In this document: in pieces, positions 1-5,476 of the stretch
Layout: the number at the start of each line of letters is the position of its first letter
Position numbering within the stretch: position 1 is the first letter of the stretch
Assembly: GCA_027063065.1 (NCBI GenBank)
Contig: JAMOSO010000046.1
Coordinates: 1-6,592 of the forward strand
Reading direction: 5' to 3'
Length of the DNA stretch: 6,592 bases
DNA from: Planctomycetota bacterium
Lineage (GTDB): Bacteria > Planctomycetota > JAMOSO01
The notes under the pieces: model-generated
What the model was told of the DNA's origin: nothing
Database searches by the model: none
The model's input: the letters and a program-made list of their open reading frames with translations, nothing else
Position numbers and translations under genes: made by a program

Positions 1-28
1 CACACTGTATACGTAAACGCTTACACCA

Positions 29-274
29 AAACACTTTATAAGCGCCCAATAATGCTCACATGGTACACACTAGCTATCTGCCATATGCTGAGTAAGCTTG
101 TTTAAACACTTAAAAATGCCCACCTTAGTCCAACTAATGTTGGATTGTTTTAAAAGTATATTTTTAATGATAGGCTTAGTTTTATTTGGAGTTCCACATG
201 AAACTATAAAATTAAAAAAAACACAGCAAATGAGACACAGGTGAGCATTATAAATTGTTTTGATTAAAGTGTTT
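29..274. repeat. Spaced inverted repeat, two conserved blocks per arm
   Basis: The left arm holds AAACACTTTA (29-38) and ATAATGCTCAC (49-59). The right arm holds their exact reverse complements in mirrored order, GTGAGCATTAT (241-251) and TAAAGTGTTT (265-274). The gap between blocks is 10 nt on the left and 13 nt on the right. The interior is about 180 bp and contains another small dyad (127-146). Two matched blocks of 10 and 11 bp in mirrored order are more than I would expect by chance, but the sequence is AT-rich. No flanking target duplication is visible. This could be a worn miniature element or a set of protein-binding sites. Confidence 0.35.
127..146 (+). other. Small hairpin, 8-bp stem, 4-nt loop
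   Basis: TCCAAC (129-134) pairs perfectly with GTTGGA (139-144) around the loop TAAT. An A-T and a G-T wobble pair extend the stem to 127-146. A T-containing stretch (GTTTT at 147-151, then a TTTTT run near 171) follows but is not a tight U-tract. It could be a weak terminator of a gene ending left of the window, or just one dyad of this repeat-rich stretch. Confidence 0.25.
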
Positions 275-290
275 AAAAAAACAGATATTT

Positions 291-392
291 ATAGGTGTTT
301 AAAAGATTTGATTATAGGTGTGTAAAACTAAAATAAATATTTATTTTTAAACATAACAATAGCTTCGCTAGCTAAATAAACATAGGTGTTTA
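291..392 (+). repeat. Three copies of an ATAGGTGTTTA-type motif
   Basis: ATAGGTGTTTA occurs exactly at 291-301 and 382-392, with a one-mismatch copy, ATAGGTGTGTA, at 314-324. Start-to-start spacings are 23 and 68 bp. The shorter core GTGTTTA occurs again at 269-275 and 398-404, and inverted at 103-109 inside the palindrome TGTTTAAACA (99-108). The array looks like repeated binding sites, but no cognate protein can be named from the sequence. Confidence 0.45.
330..347. repeat. Perfect 18-bp AT-only palindrome
   Basis: The 18 bases from AAAATAAAT to ATTTATTTT read the same on both strands, centred between 338 and 339. It lies between the second and third ATAGGTGT motifs. It contains only A and T, so it could be a chance dyad, an easily melted site or an operator. 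Confidence 0.35.
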
Positions 393-396
393 TTTA
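373..396 (+). promoter_or_regulatory. 10-bp perfect hairpin with ribosome-site bases in its loop
   Basis: TAAATAAACA (373-382) pairs perfectly with TGTTTATTTA (387-396) around the loop TAGG (383-386). The loop and first stem bases form AGGTG (384-388), a Shine-Dalgarno-like string 7 nt before the ATG at 396. In RNA the hairpin would therefore hold both the ribosome site and the first base of that start codon. This matters only if the ORF at 396-599 is real. Otherwise it is one more dyad in this region. Confidence 0.35.
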
Positions 397-599
397 TGTG
401 TTTATTTTACGTGTGGATATTTATGTATGATTTTAAATTCTGTATTCAAAAGAAAATAATAGATAATATATTATCATCAGTTTTATTTAAGTATATAGAT
501 AGTGTGTATAGTTACTATAATGTAGCTGATTTTAATAATTATCAATTAAACCTAGTGTATACAATAGTTTATATGTGTTCAATTTTAAACAGGTTGTAA
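396..599 (+). CDS. Doubtful small ORF, 67 aa, function unknown
   Basis: The reading frame begins at an ATG preceded by AGGTG at 7 nt spacing, the best ribosome site in the left part of the window. The predicted peptide is rich in Tyr, Phe, Ile, Asn and Lys, with a hydrophobic aromatic start (LFYVWIF) and no domain I recognise. That composition is what any AT-rich random frame would encode. A rough stop-frequency estimate suggests one frame this long can arise by chance in about 800 bp at this base composition. A 14-bp palindrome (462-475) lies inside it. I give it a low probability of being a gene. If real, it could be a small membrane-associated or toxin-like peptide, but nothing in the sequence argues for a particular function. 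Confidence 0.18.
   Translation: MCLFYVWIFMYDFKFCIQKKIIDNILSSVLFKYIDSVYSYYNVADFNNYQLNLVYTIVYMCSILNRL
462..475. repeat. Perfect 14-bp palindrome GATAATATATTATC
   Basis: The sequence is identical on both strands. Its first ten bases, GATAATATAT, recur at 779-788 immediately before the phosphatase start codon. The shared string may be a binding site or simply a -10-like, AT-rich coincidence. Confidence 0.3.
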
Positions 600-633
600 A
601 CAGTATATGTTGATATGGTATTAAGTTTGTTTA

Positions 634-664
634 CTAAAGATATATACTTAGTGTCTATCTTTAG
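634..664 (+). other. 9-bp perfect stem-loop upstream of the phosphatase gene
   Basis: CTAAAGATA (634-642) pairs exactly with TATCTTTAG (656-664) across a 13-nt loop. It has no following T-run, so it is not a good intrinsic terminator. It lies about 130 bp before the phosphatase start and could be an operator dyad or an RNA structure. Confidence 0.3.
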
Positions 665-757
665 GTTTAAATAAATCACATATTATGATTTCATATTTTA
701 AAGAGAAGAGGGTAGTGGTAAATTATTATAAAATTAGCATAATAAATGGTTAGTTTA

Positions 758-792
758 TTTGTAAGTTTTTATAAATCAGATAATATATATTT
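758..792 (+). promoter_or_regulatory. Weak sigma70-like promoter for the phosphatase gene, possibly leaderless
   Basis: TTTGTA (758-763, 3 of 6 to the -35 consensus) is 17 nt from TAATAT (781-786, 4 of 6 to the -10 consensus). The overlapping string GATAAT (779-784) matches the -10 consensus better but has no clear -35. The -10 hexamer ends 6 nt before the ATG at 793, so transcription would start at or next to the start codon. No Shine-Dalgarno string is present in the preceding 20 nt. Matches are easy to find in such AT-rich DNA, so confidence is low. Confidence 0.25.
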
Positions 793-1260
793 ATGAAAAA
801 AATAATGTTTGTATGTTTGGGTAATATTTGTCGTTCACCATTGGCGCATGCTGTAATGGATGATTTTATCAATCAATCAGATTGTATTGATAAATATATG
901 GTTGATTCCTCAGGAACATCAGGATATCACGTTGGGCAATTATCTGATGCCCGTATGCGTAAAACAGCTATGAGGCATAATGTAGAAATTAATCATAGGG
1001 CACAACAATTAAGTTTGTGGGATATTGCAAATAACGATTATATTTTTGCTATGGATAATCAAAATCTTATTGATATTTTAAGTATGTGTAACGATGAACA
1101 AAAATCAAAAGTTAGACTTTTAAGGGATTTTGATCCAGAAGGGCTAGGGGACGTGCCTGATCCGTACTATGGCGGAGTCGATGGTTTTGAAGATGTCTTT
1201 CAGATAGTGCTTCGTAGTTGTAGATGCCTATTGCAAGATTTAGAATCAGGTAAAATTTAA
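793..1260 (+). CDS. Low-molecular-weight protein tyrosine phosphatase
   Basis: This 155-aa cytoplasmic enzyme should hydrolyse phosphotyrosine on proteins through a cysteinyl-phosphate intermediate. The P-loop signature C-x5-R-S stands near the N-terminus (Cys8, Arg14, Ser15, in VCLGNICRSP). The general-acid Asp is Asp123 in the DPYYGG motif (123-128), and a conserved AMDNQN segment lies at 86-91. The length of about 155 residues is normal for the family, and all key residues are intact. The ATG was chosen because it places the P-loop at the usual distance from the N-terminus. No Shine-Dalgarno sequence precedes it. In other bacteria such enzymes often oppose a tyrosine kinase in capsule or exopolysaccharide control, but no kinase or polysaccharide gene is visible, so the substrate is unknown. 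It ends 2 bp from the convergent AraC-type gene. An ArsC arsenate reductase is less likely because of the DPYY motif and the intact phosphatase P-loop. Confidence 0.93.
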   Translation: MKKIMFVCLGNICRSPLAHAVMDDFINQSDCIDKYMVDSSGTSGYHVGQLSDARMRKTAMRHNVEINHRAQQLSLWDIANNDYIFAMDNQNLIDILSMCNDEQKSKVRLLRDFDPEGLGDVPDPYYGGVDGFEDVFQIVLRSCRCLLQDLESGKI

Positions 1261-1262
1261 TA

Positions 1263-2039
1263 TTACTTGCAATATTGTTTAGCATATTGGCTAGGGGTTA
1301 TACCTGTATTTCGTTTAAATACTTTGCAAAAATAGTTAGGTTCGCTAAATCCACTTTCTACGGCTATGTTTTTAATAGCGATACTATTAGTTTTTAACAA
1401 TTCTTGAGCGTGTTCTATGCGCAGTCTTTCTAAAAATCTAATGGGTGTTATTTTCATTTTTTCTTTAAAAAGATGAGCAAATCTGGAAGGTGATAATGCA
1501 CACACAATGGCAATATCATCAATTAATAATGGTACTTGATAATGTTCTAGCATATATTTGCATGCATACTCTATACGGGTATCATTTATTGTTGGTTTAT
1601 TTGCATACTGAGAGTTAATTAGTAAAATTATTTCTTCAATTACGCACATGCAAATATCAGTTTTTCTATAAATATCGCTTTGGTATATATTGATTAAATG
1701 TGTGGTTTGATTATATGCTAACTCAAACAAATTGTCTTTTATGTGTAAATACGGTTTTTTGTTATCTGGTAATAGATTGTTTAAGATGTTGATGTCAGAA
1801 GGTTTTGGATTAAAATAAAACCAGATATGTTTTTGATTACCTATAACTTTTCTAAAATAGTTTTTATTAAAATTATCGGGCGAAATAATAATCACTTTAT
1901 TATGTTTTACTACATTTTGTATTAATATAATAACCCATCCATTAAGTTTTAAATGGGAGTTAATCTGTGTAAAATCAAATGCAGTGATATCGCCTTTGTT
2001 GACAATTAATCGTTGTTTTGCAGTATTTGTGTGTAGCAT
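1263..2039 (-). CDS. AraC-family transcriptional regulator
   Basis: This 258-aa DNA-binding protein ends in a typical two-helix-turn-helix AraC domain (about 153-258). The first HTH is around 171-192 (IDDIAIVCALSPSRFAHLF) and the second around 219-243 (IKNIAVESGFSEPNYFCKVF), followed by the family hallmark TGITPSQY. The middle region (WFYFNPKP at 73-80, then an alpha-helical linker) resembles the end of the effector/dimerisation part of arabinose AraC. The N-terminal cupin-like half is short and I do not recognise ligand residues in it, so the inducer cannot be predicted. The ATG at 2039 is the only early ATG in frame and lacks a Shine-Dalgarno sequence, but a good promoter ends 6 nt before it. 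The gene is divergent from fapA and convergent with the phosphatase. Family members often regulate themselves and a divergent neighbour; applied here, that is inference. Confidence 0.9.
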   Translation of the reverse strand: MLHTNTAKQRLIVNKGDITAFDFTQINSHLKLNGWVIILIQNVVKHNKVIIISPDNFNKNYFRKVIGNQKHIWFYFNPKPSDINILNNLLPDNKKPYLHIKDNLFELAYNQTTHLINIYQSDIYRKTDICMCVIEEIILLINSQYANKPTINDTRIEYACKYMLEHYQVPLLIDDIAIVCALSPSRFAHLFKEKMKITPIRFLERLRIEHAQELLKTNSIAIKNIAVESGFSEPNYFCKVFKRNTGITPSQYAKQYCK

Positions 2040-2073
2040 AAAATTATTTTAGACTTTTATTTACTTTTGGCAA
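2040..2073 (-). promoter_or_regulatory. Promoter of the AraC-type gene, likely leaderless
   Basis: On the minus strand TTGCCA (plus-strand 2073-2068, 5 of 6 to the -35 consensus) is followed after 16 nt by TAAAAT (2051-2046, 5 of 6 to the -10 consensus). Exactly 6 nt then separate the -10 from the ATG at 2039. Transcription should begin at the A of the start codon, giving a leaderless message, which fits the lack of any Shine-Dalgarno sequence. It is the best-scoring promoter in the window. Confidence 0.5.
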
Positions 2074-2090
2074 AGAGGTTTAGTTTTGTA

Positions 2091-2125
2091 TTGCTCAATT
2101 TGCTTGCCTGTTTTAAAGTATTGAC
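2091..2125 (+). promoter_or_regulatory. Candidate promoter of fapA-hisF-tsaC, likely leaderless
   Basis: TTGCTC (2091-2096, 3 of 6) is 17 nt from TAAAGT (2114-2119, 4 of 6), and the -10 ends 6 nt before the ATG at 2126. No Shine-Dalgarno string precedes that ATG. The weak -35 and the repeated TTGC words (2091, 2100, 2104) would fit a promoter that needs an activator. GGCAA (2069-2073) and TTGCC (2104-2108) form an inverted pair across the divergent region. A link to the neighbouring AraC-type protein is only a guess from position. Confidence 0.33.
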
Positions 2126-4063
2126 ATGAATGAAGATAGTGCTGTTATCGAAACCTTACCAGGTGATCCAGATTATATTACATGGTACGAATTAGTAGCG
2201 GTTCAGTCCGATTTAGGTGATATATCTATTAGAATTAGCCCAGACAAATTAGAGGTTCTATTATTTGCAATACGAGGCACATCTGAAAAAACATTTACAG
2301 TTAATTATATTGTAAAATTGTTAAAGGATAATGGTATCGTAGCTAATATTGATGAGCCTAGCATCTATGATAATTTGGTCAATTTTACAAAAGTTGGTGC
2401 ACGTATTGTTGCTCTTGTAGTGGCTAGAGGTGTTGAAGCTATTAATGGGCAGGACGCTTATATAGAATATTTATTTGATAGACAAAATCCAAAAGTAGAA
2501 AAATCACAGGAGTTGATTCGTATTCATGAGGTGTTGGAGGGACGTACGGGGCAGGATGTGTTTGGAGATTGTATAGAATATGTTGATGGTAAAAATTTAG
2601 ATTTAAAGTTGTTGGGTGGTGTAGAGTTGATAGATAATCAATTTTTTGCTGAGATAGATGGCTATGCTGTGGTTGGTTTTGGAACTATAGTAGTATCTGA
2701 TATTTTTAAGTTAGTGATTACTTCTGACAATTATAATGCTGAAATTTCTTTTGATGATAAATCTATCACGGCGCAACATCTTTTAAATTTTTTAAAATCG
2801 CTTGGAATTGAAAGTGGGTTAAGATCTGATGTTGTTGATTCAATAATTGGTGCTGGTAAGGCTGATAGTATAATTATTGCCGAGGGAATTGAGCCAGTAG
2901 ATGCAGTAGATGCTAAGTTAGATTTTTTTTATAAACGTAGTGGTGGGGCGTTAAAGCAGGGGGTTGATGGCAAAATAGATTATAAAAATCAAAGTAGTTA
3001 TGTTATGGTCAATCCAGATCAAAAAATATTACGGTTAAAACCTGCAATTTCTGGACGCAATGGAGTTGATATATACGGTATTATCAGTGAGGTTAAGGAA
3101 CCTAAACATATTAAAATTAATGCAGGTGATAATGTTACAATTATAGATGAAGATGGTGCATTGGTGTTTATTGCAGATGCTAGAGGTACACCAGTTTTAA
3201 AAAATAATATATTAAATGTGTGTATTGATTTAGACATTGAAGGCGATTTGGGATTAGCGACAGGAAATATTATTTTTGAAGGTAATATTAATATTGCTGG
3301 TCATATTTTAGATGGTTTTGAAGTACATACTAAAAAGAATATTATTACCAATGGTACAGTTGGTTCGGCTAATTTAAGCGCTGAGGGTAATATTGAGGTT
3401 TTGAGTGGTTTTAAAGGCAAAAAAAATAGCAAAATTATTTGTGGAGGTGATTTAAAGGCAAAATATATTGATGATTTAACAGCAGAAGTTGAAGGAAATA
3501 TAGTATCTGAGGCTGAAATAGTAGGATGTAGGATATTTAATCGCGGGTTTATTAAATCTCCAACCGCTGTTTTGGTGGGCGGTGAAATTACTTGTTTGGG
3601 AGGGATACATATTTTATCCTTAGGCTCTGATGCTTATGTTAGAACATCATTATTGGTAGGGGAGGATTATAAACTTTTACGATTTAAAGATGAATGGCAA
3701 CCTAAACTAGTTATTTTAGAGGCAGAAGAATCTGAGATAGCAGAAAAACTTTCATCAATAAAAAGAAATCCTCAAATATTAAAACGTATGAGCACTTCTT
3801 TAAAATTGAAATTTAAAAATATGCTTTTAAGGCTCAAAGATATACAAAATTTGAAAGAACAATATAATAAAGAATTAGCAGCTTTACAGAGTGAAGCTTT
3901 AGATAAAAAAAATGCTGAAATTCGTGTGGAAAAAATGTTATACCCAGGAACATTTATTCGTATAGGTTTTTCAGAACAAGAAATAAAATCAGAGATGCAA
4001 GGGCCATTACTGATAACTGAAGATTTAGAAAACCAAATGATATCCATAAAAGCGATATCGTAG
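2126..4063 (+). CDS. fapA: FapA-type (DUF342) polymer-like protein
   Basis: This 645-aa protein has the FapA layout. N-terminal alpha/beta modules span roughly residues 18-320. A Gly-rich right-handed beta-helix region follows, about 360-500, with recurring turns such as [17 protein letters not shown] and [13 protein letters not shown] charged helical coiled-coil-like segment spans about 525-605, and a short C-terminal beta segment ends the protein. The N-terminal module seems to occur twice: [15 protein letters not shown] (57-71) through GRTGQDVFG (139-147) matches [15 protein letters not shown] (214-228) through GRNGVDIYG (310-318). No signal peptide or membrane helix is evident, so it should be cytoplasmic. 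In Vibrio, FapA supports polar flagellar assembly and is tied to the sugar phosphotransferase protein EIIA-Glc. No flagellar gene is visible here, so the role may differ. It is divergent from the AraC-type gene and lies 14 bp before hisF. The ATG is the first after an in-frame stop. Confidence 0.85.
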   Translation: MNEDSAVIETLPGDPDYITWYELVAVQSDLGDISIRISPDKLEVLLFAIRGTSEKTFTVNYIVKLLKDNGIVANIDEPSIYDNLVNFTKVGARIVALVVARGVEAINGQDAYIEYLFDRQNPKVEKSQELIRIHEVLEGRTGQDVFGDCIEYVDGKNLDLKLLGGVELIDNQFFAEIDGYAVVGFGTIVVSDIFKLVITSDNYNAEISFDDKSITAQHLLNFLKSLGIESGLRSDVVDSIIGAGKADSIIIAEGIEPVDAVDAKLDFFYKRSGGALKQGVDGKIDYKNQSSYVMVNPDQKILRLKPAISGRNGVDIYGIISEVKEPKHIKINAGDNVTIIDEDGALVFIADARGTPVLKNNILNVCIDLDIEGDLGLATGNIIFEGNINIAGHILDGFEVHTKKNIITNGTVGSANLSAEGNIEVLSGFKGKKNSKIICGGDLKAKYIDDLTAEVEGNIVSEAEIVGCRIFNRGFIKSPTAVLVGGEITCLGGIHILSLGSDAYVRTSLLVGEDYKLLRFKDEWQPKLVILEAEESEIAEKLSSIKRNPQILKRMSTSLKLKFKNMLLRLKDIQNLKEQYNKELAALQSEALDKKNAEIRVEKMLYPGTFIRIGFSEQEIKSEMQGPLLITEDLENQMISIKAIS

Positions 4064-4077
4064 AAAGAAAGAAAATA

Positions 4078-4833
4078 ATGTTAGCAAAAAGAATAATACC
4101 GTGTTTAGATGTTCGCGATGGGCGTGTTGTTAAAGGAGTTAATTTTGTTGGGATTCGCGATGCCGGCGACCCTGTTGAGTGTGCCATTAAATATGATGCT
4201 CAAGGTGCTGATGAGTTGATTTTTTTAGATATTACAGCATCACATGAGCAAAGAAATATAATGTTAGAAGTGGTAGCTAAAACAGTAGAGCAAGTTTATA
4301 TGCCAGTAACAGTTGGTGGTGGCGTAAGAACGATTGATGATATACGCAACTTACTTAATGCTGGGGCGGATAAGGTTAGTATTAATTCTGCGGCTGTAAA
4401 AAATCCAGAAATTATAAATCAGGCTTCACAGCGTTTTGGAACTCAATGCATTGTTGTGGCTATAGATGCAAAGCAAGTTGCGCCAAATCGTTGGAATGTG
4501 TTTATTAATGGCGGACGTATTGATACAGAAATTGATGTGATTCAATGGGCTAAAGAGGTAGTAAATAGAGGTGCTGGAGAGATTTTATTGACCAGTATGG
4601 ATAGTGACGGGGTTAAAACAGGTTTTGATTTAGAGTTATGTGCTGCAGTTAGTGATGCAGTGTGTGTGCCTGTTATTGCATCTGGCGGTGCTGGCAATGC
4701 CCAACATATGGCCGATGCATTAAGTAAAGGTAAAGCAGATGCTGCTTTGGCGGCTTCGATTTTTCATTTTGGTGAGCTTACGGTAGATGACGTACGTCAA
4801 GAATTAAAAAAACAGGGCATTGCAACTCGTTAA
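4078..4833 (+). CDS. hisF: Imidazole glycerol phosphate synthase cyclase subunit HisF
   Basis: HisF is the cyclase half of the HisFH complex. It joins ammonia from HisH with PRFAR to give imidazole glycerol phosphate and AICAR, in the cytoplasm, as a step of histidine synthesis. The 251-aa length is normal for a (beta/alpha)8 barrel. The two catalytic aspartates are present, Asp11 (in [15 protein letters not shown]) and Asp130 (in VVAIDAKQ). The phosphate-binding loops GGGVRT (80-85) and ASGGAG (201-206) are also intact. The first residues [12 protein letters not shown] set the start clearly. Only a weak purine-rich string (AGAAAGAAAG) precedes the ATG, 14 bp after fapA ends, so it probably depends on the fapA transcript. 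No hisH, hisA or hisI is next to it, so its partner must be encoded elsewhere. Confidence 0.97.
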   Translation: MLAKRIIPCLDVRDGRVVKGVNFVGIRDAGDPVECAIKYDAQGADELIFLDITASHEQRNIMLEVVAKTVEQVYMPVTVGGGVRTIDDIRNLLNAGADKVSINSAAVKNPEIINQASQRFGTQCIVVAIDAKQVAPNRWNVFINGGRIDTEIDVIQWAKEVVNRGAGEILLTSMDSDGVKTGFDLELCAAVSDAVCVPVIASGGAGNAQHMADALSKGKADAALAASIFHFGELTVDDVRQELKKQGIATR

Positions 4834-4837
4834 AAAT

Positions 4838-5476
4838 ATGAAAATTTTATCTTTAAATGATAATAATTTTGAAGATTGTTTACGTCTAGCACAAGATGTG
4901 TTAAACGCTGATGGAGCTGTTATCTTACCAACTGAAACAGTATATGGCATAGCTGTTAGAGCAACCTCTAATAGAGCCTTGCAACATTTGCGTAAATTAA
5001 AATCACGAGAACTTACTAAGGCTTTGCCTGTTCAAGTGGCTAATATAGAGCAGGTAAATACTTTGGTTAAATTGTCGTCAAAATCCATTATGTTATTTGA
5101 GAAGTTTTCTCCAGGCCCTTTGACAATTGTTTTGCCGCCATTAGGTAAAGTTAATAAGTTAATAAGTGGTGAAACGCATTCTATTGGAGTGCGTATACCA
5201 AGTCATCCATTTACTTTAAAGTTATTGCAATCAGGCGCTTTGGCTGTGCCGAGTGCTAATCCAATTGGGCAAAGTCCGGCTATGACTATGGCGCAAGCTA
5301 TAGAATATTTTCCGTCTGGGGTTGATTTGGCAATAGATGCAGGGGCATGTCAATCGGGACTGTCTTCAACGGTGTTATCTATGATTGATGATAATCCTGT
5401 TATTTTGCGACAAGGACAAATAAGTGAGTTGCAAATAAAACAGGTTTTAGATACTAAAACTAACGCTTCCAAGTGA
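4838..5476 (+). CDS. tsaC: L-threonylcarbamoyladenylate synthase, YrdC domain
   Basis: The protein makes threonylcarbamoyl-AMP from threonine, bicarbonate and ATP, the first step of the universal t6A modification at position 37 of ANN-decoding tRNAs. From the ATG at 4838 it is 212 aa, a single YrdC domain without the extra C-terminal domain of longer Sua5 proteins. Visible motifs are PTETVYG (31-37), KSR (55-57), SPGPLT (91-96), GVRIPSHP (117-124), PSAN (138-141), SGLSSTV (173-179) and ILRQGQI (189-195). The loop after PSAN reads PIGQSP rather than the commoner SG-containing form, a mild divergence. The frame is open back to a TTG at 4820, but ATG 4838 puts MKILSLNDN at the usual N-terminus and lies 4 bp after the hisF stop, implying translational coupling. 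YciO, a paralogue of less certain function, is the main alternative. The 3' end overlaps trkH on the other strand. Confidence 0.88.
   Translation: MKILSLNDNNFEDCLRLAQDVLNADGAVILPTETVYGIAVRATSNRALQHLRKLKSRELTKALPVQVANIEQVNTLVKLSSKSIMLFEKFSPGPLTIVLPPLGKVNKLISGETHSIGVRIPSHPFTLKLLQSGALAVPSANPIGQSPAMTMAQAIEYFPSGVDLAIDAGACQSGLSSTVLSMIDDNPVILRQGQISELQIKQVLDTKTNASK
5444..5460. other. AT-rich dyad at the tsaC/trkH convergent junction
   Basis: GTTTTAG (5444-5450) pairs with CTAAAAC (5454-5460) around a 3-nt loop, at the point where the tsaC 3' end meets the trkH stop codon. The stem is almost all A-T and no T-tract follows closely on either strand, so it is at best a weak bidirectional terminator. No stronger terminator is visible between the two genes. 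Confidence 0.2.

Larger units (their letters stand above)
1..792. other. AT-rich, repeat-bearing region without a convincing gene
   Basis: No reading frame here resembles a known protein. A frame open from the left edge to a TAA at 103-105 could be the last 34 codons of a gene starting outside the window, but its composition gives no support. The stretch contains five exact GTGTTTA motifs (269-275, 295-301, 386-392, 398-404 on +; 103-109 on -) and a variant at 318-324. It also contains perfect dyads at 330-347, 373-396, 462-475 and 634-664, plus a spaced inverted repeat joining 29-59 with 241-274. Only the last tens of bases are explained, as the likely promoter of the phosphatase gene at 793. 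I see no tRNA, no CRISPR array and no good cluster of DnaA boxes; one near-match (TGTGGATAT) lies at 412-420. Its role is unknown: a decayed element, a regulatory region or an untranslated RNA are all possible. Confidence 0.6.

Noticed and set aside
1-105. Open frame from the left edge to TAA at 103-105 as a gene 3' end
   Set aside because: Only 34 codons are visible, there is no recognisable sequence, and other frames in AT-rich DNA can be this long by chance. It is not annotated as a gene, though it cannot be excluded.
291-410. CRISPR-like array
   Set aside because: Repeats are only about 11 bp, have unequal spacing (23 and 68 bp), and lack uniform spacers or cas genes.
700-753. Leader peptide from GTG 715 behind GAGAAGAGGG
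   Set aside because: The purine string is a good SD, but the frame is only 12 codons (stop at 751-753) with no run of regulatory codons and no attenuator hairpin behind it.
1-792. Replication origin
   Set aside because: AT-richness and repeats are suggestive, but only one near DnaA box (TGTGGATAT, 412-420) is present, with no cluster, no GATC sites and no dnaA, gidA or rpmH neighbour.
4788-4799. Perfect palindrome TGACGTACGTCA as an operator for tsaC
   Set aside because: It lies within hisF codons for a normal C-terminal sequence (DDVRQEL), and tsaC appears translationally coupled to hisF, so no separate promoter is needed.
4820-4837. Upstream TTG start for tsaC
   Set aside because: It would add six residues not typical of the family and overlap hisF; AGGG is only 3 nt before the TTG. 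ATG 4838 gives the expected N-terminus.
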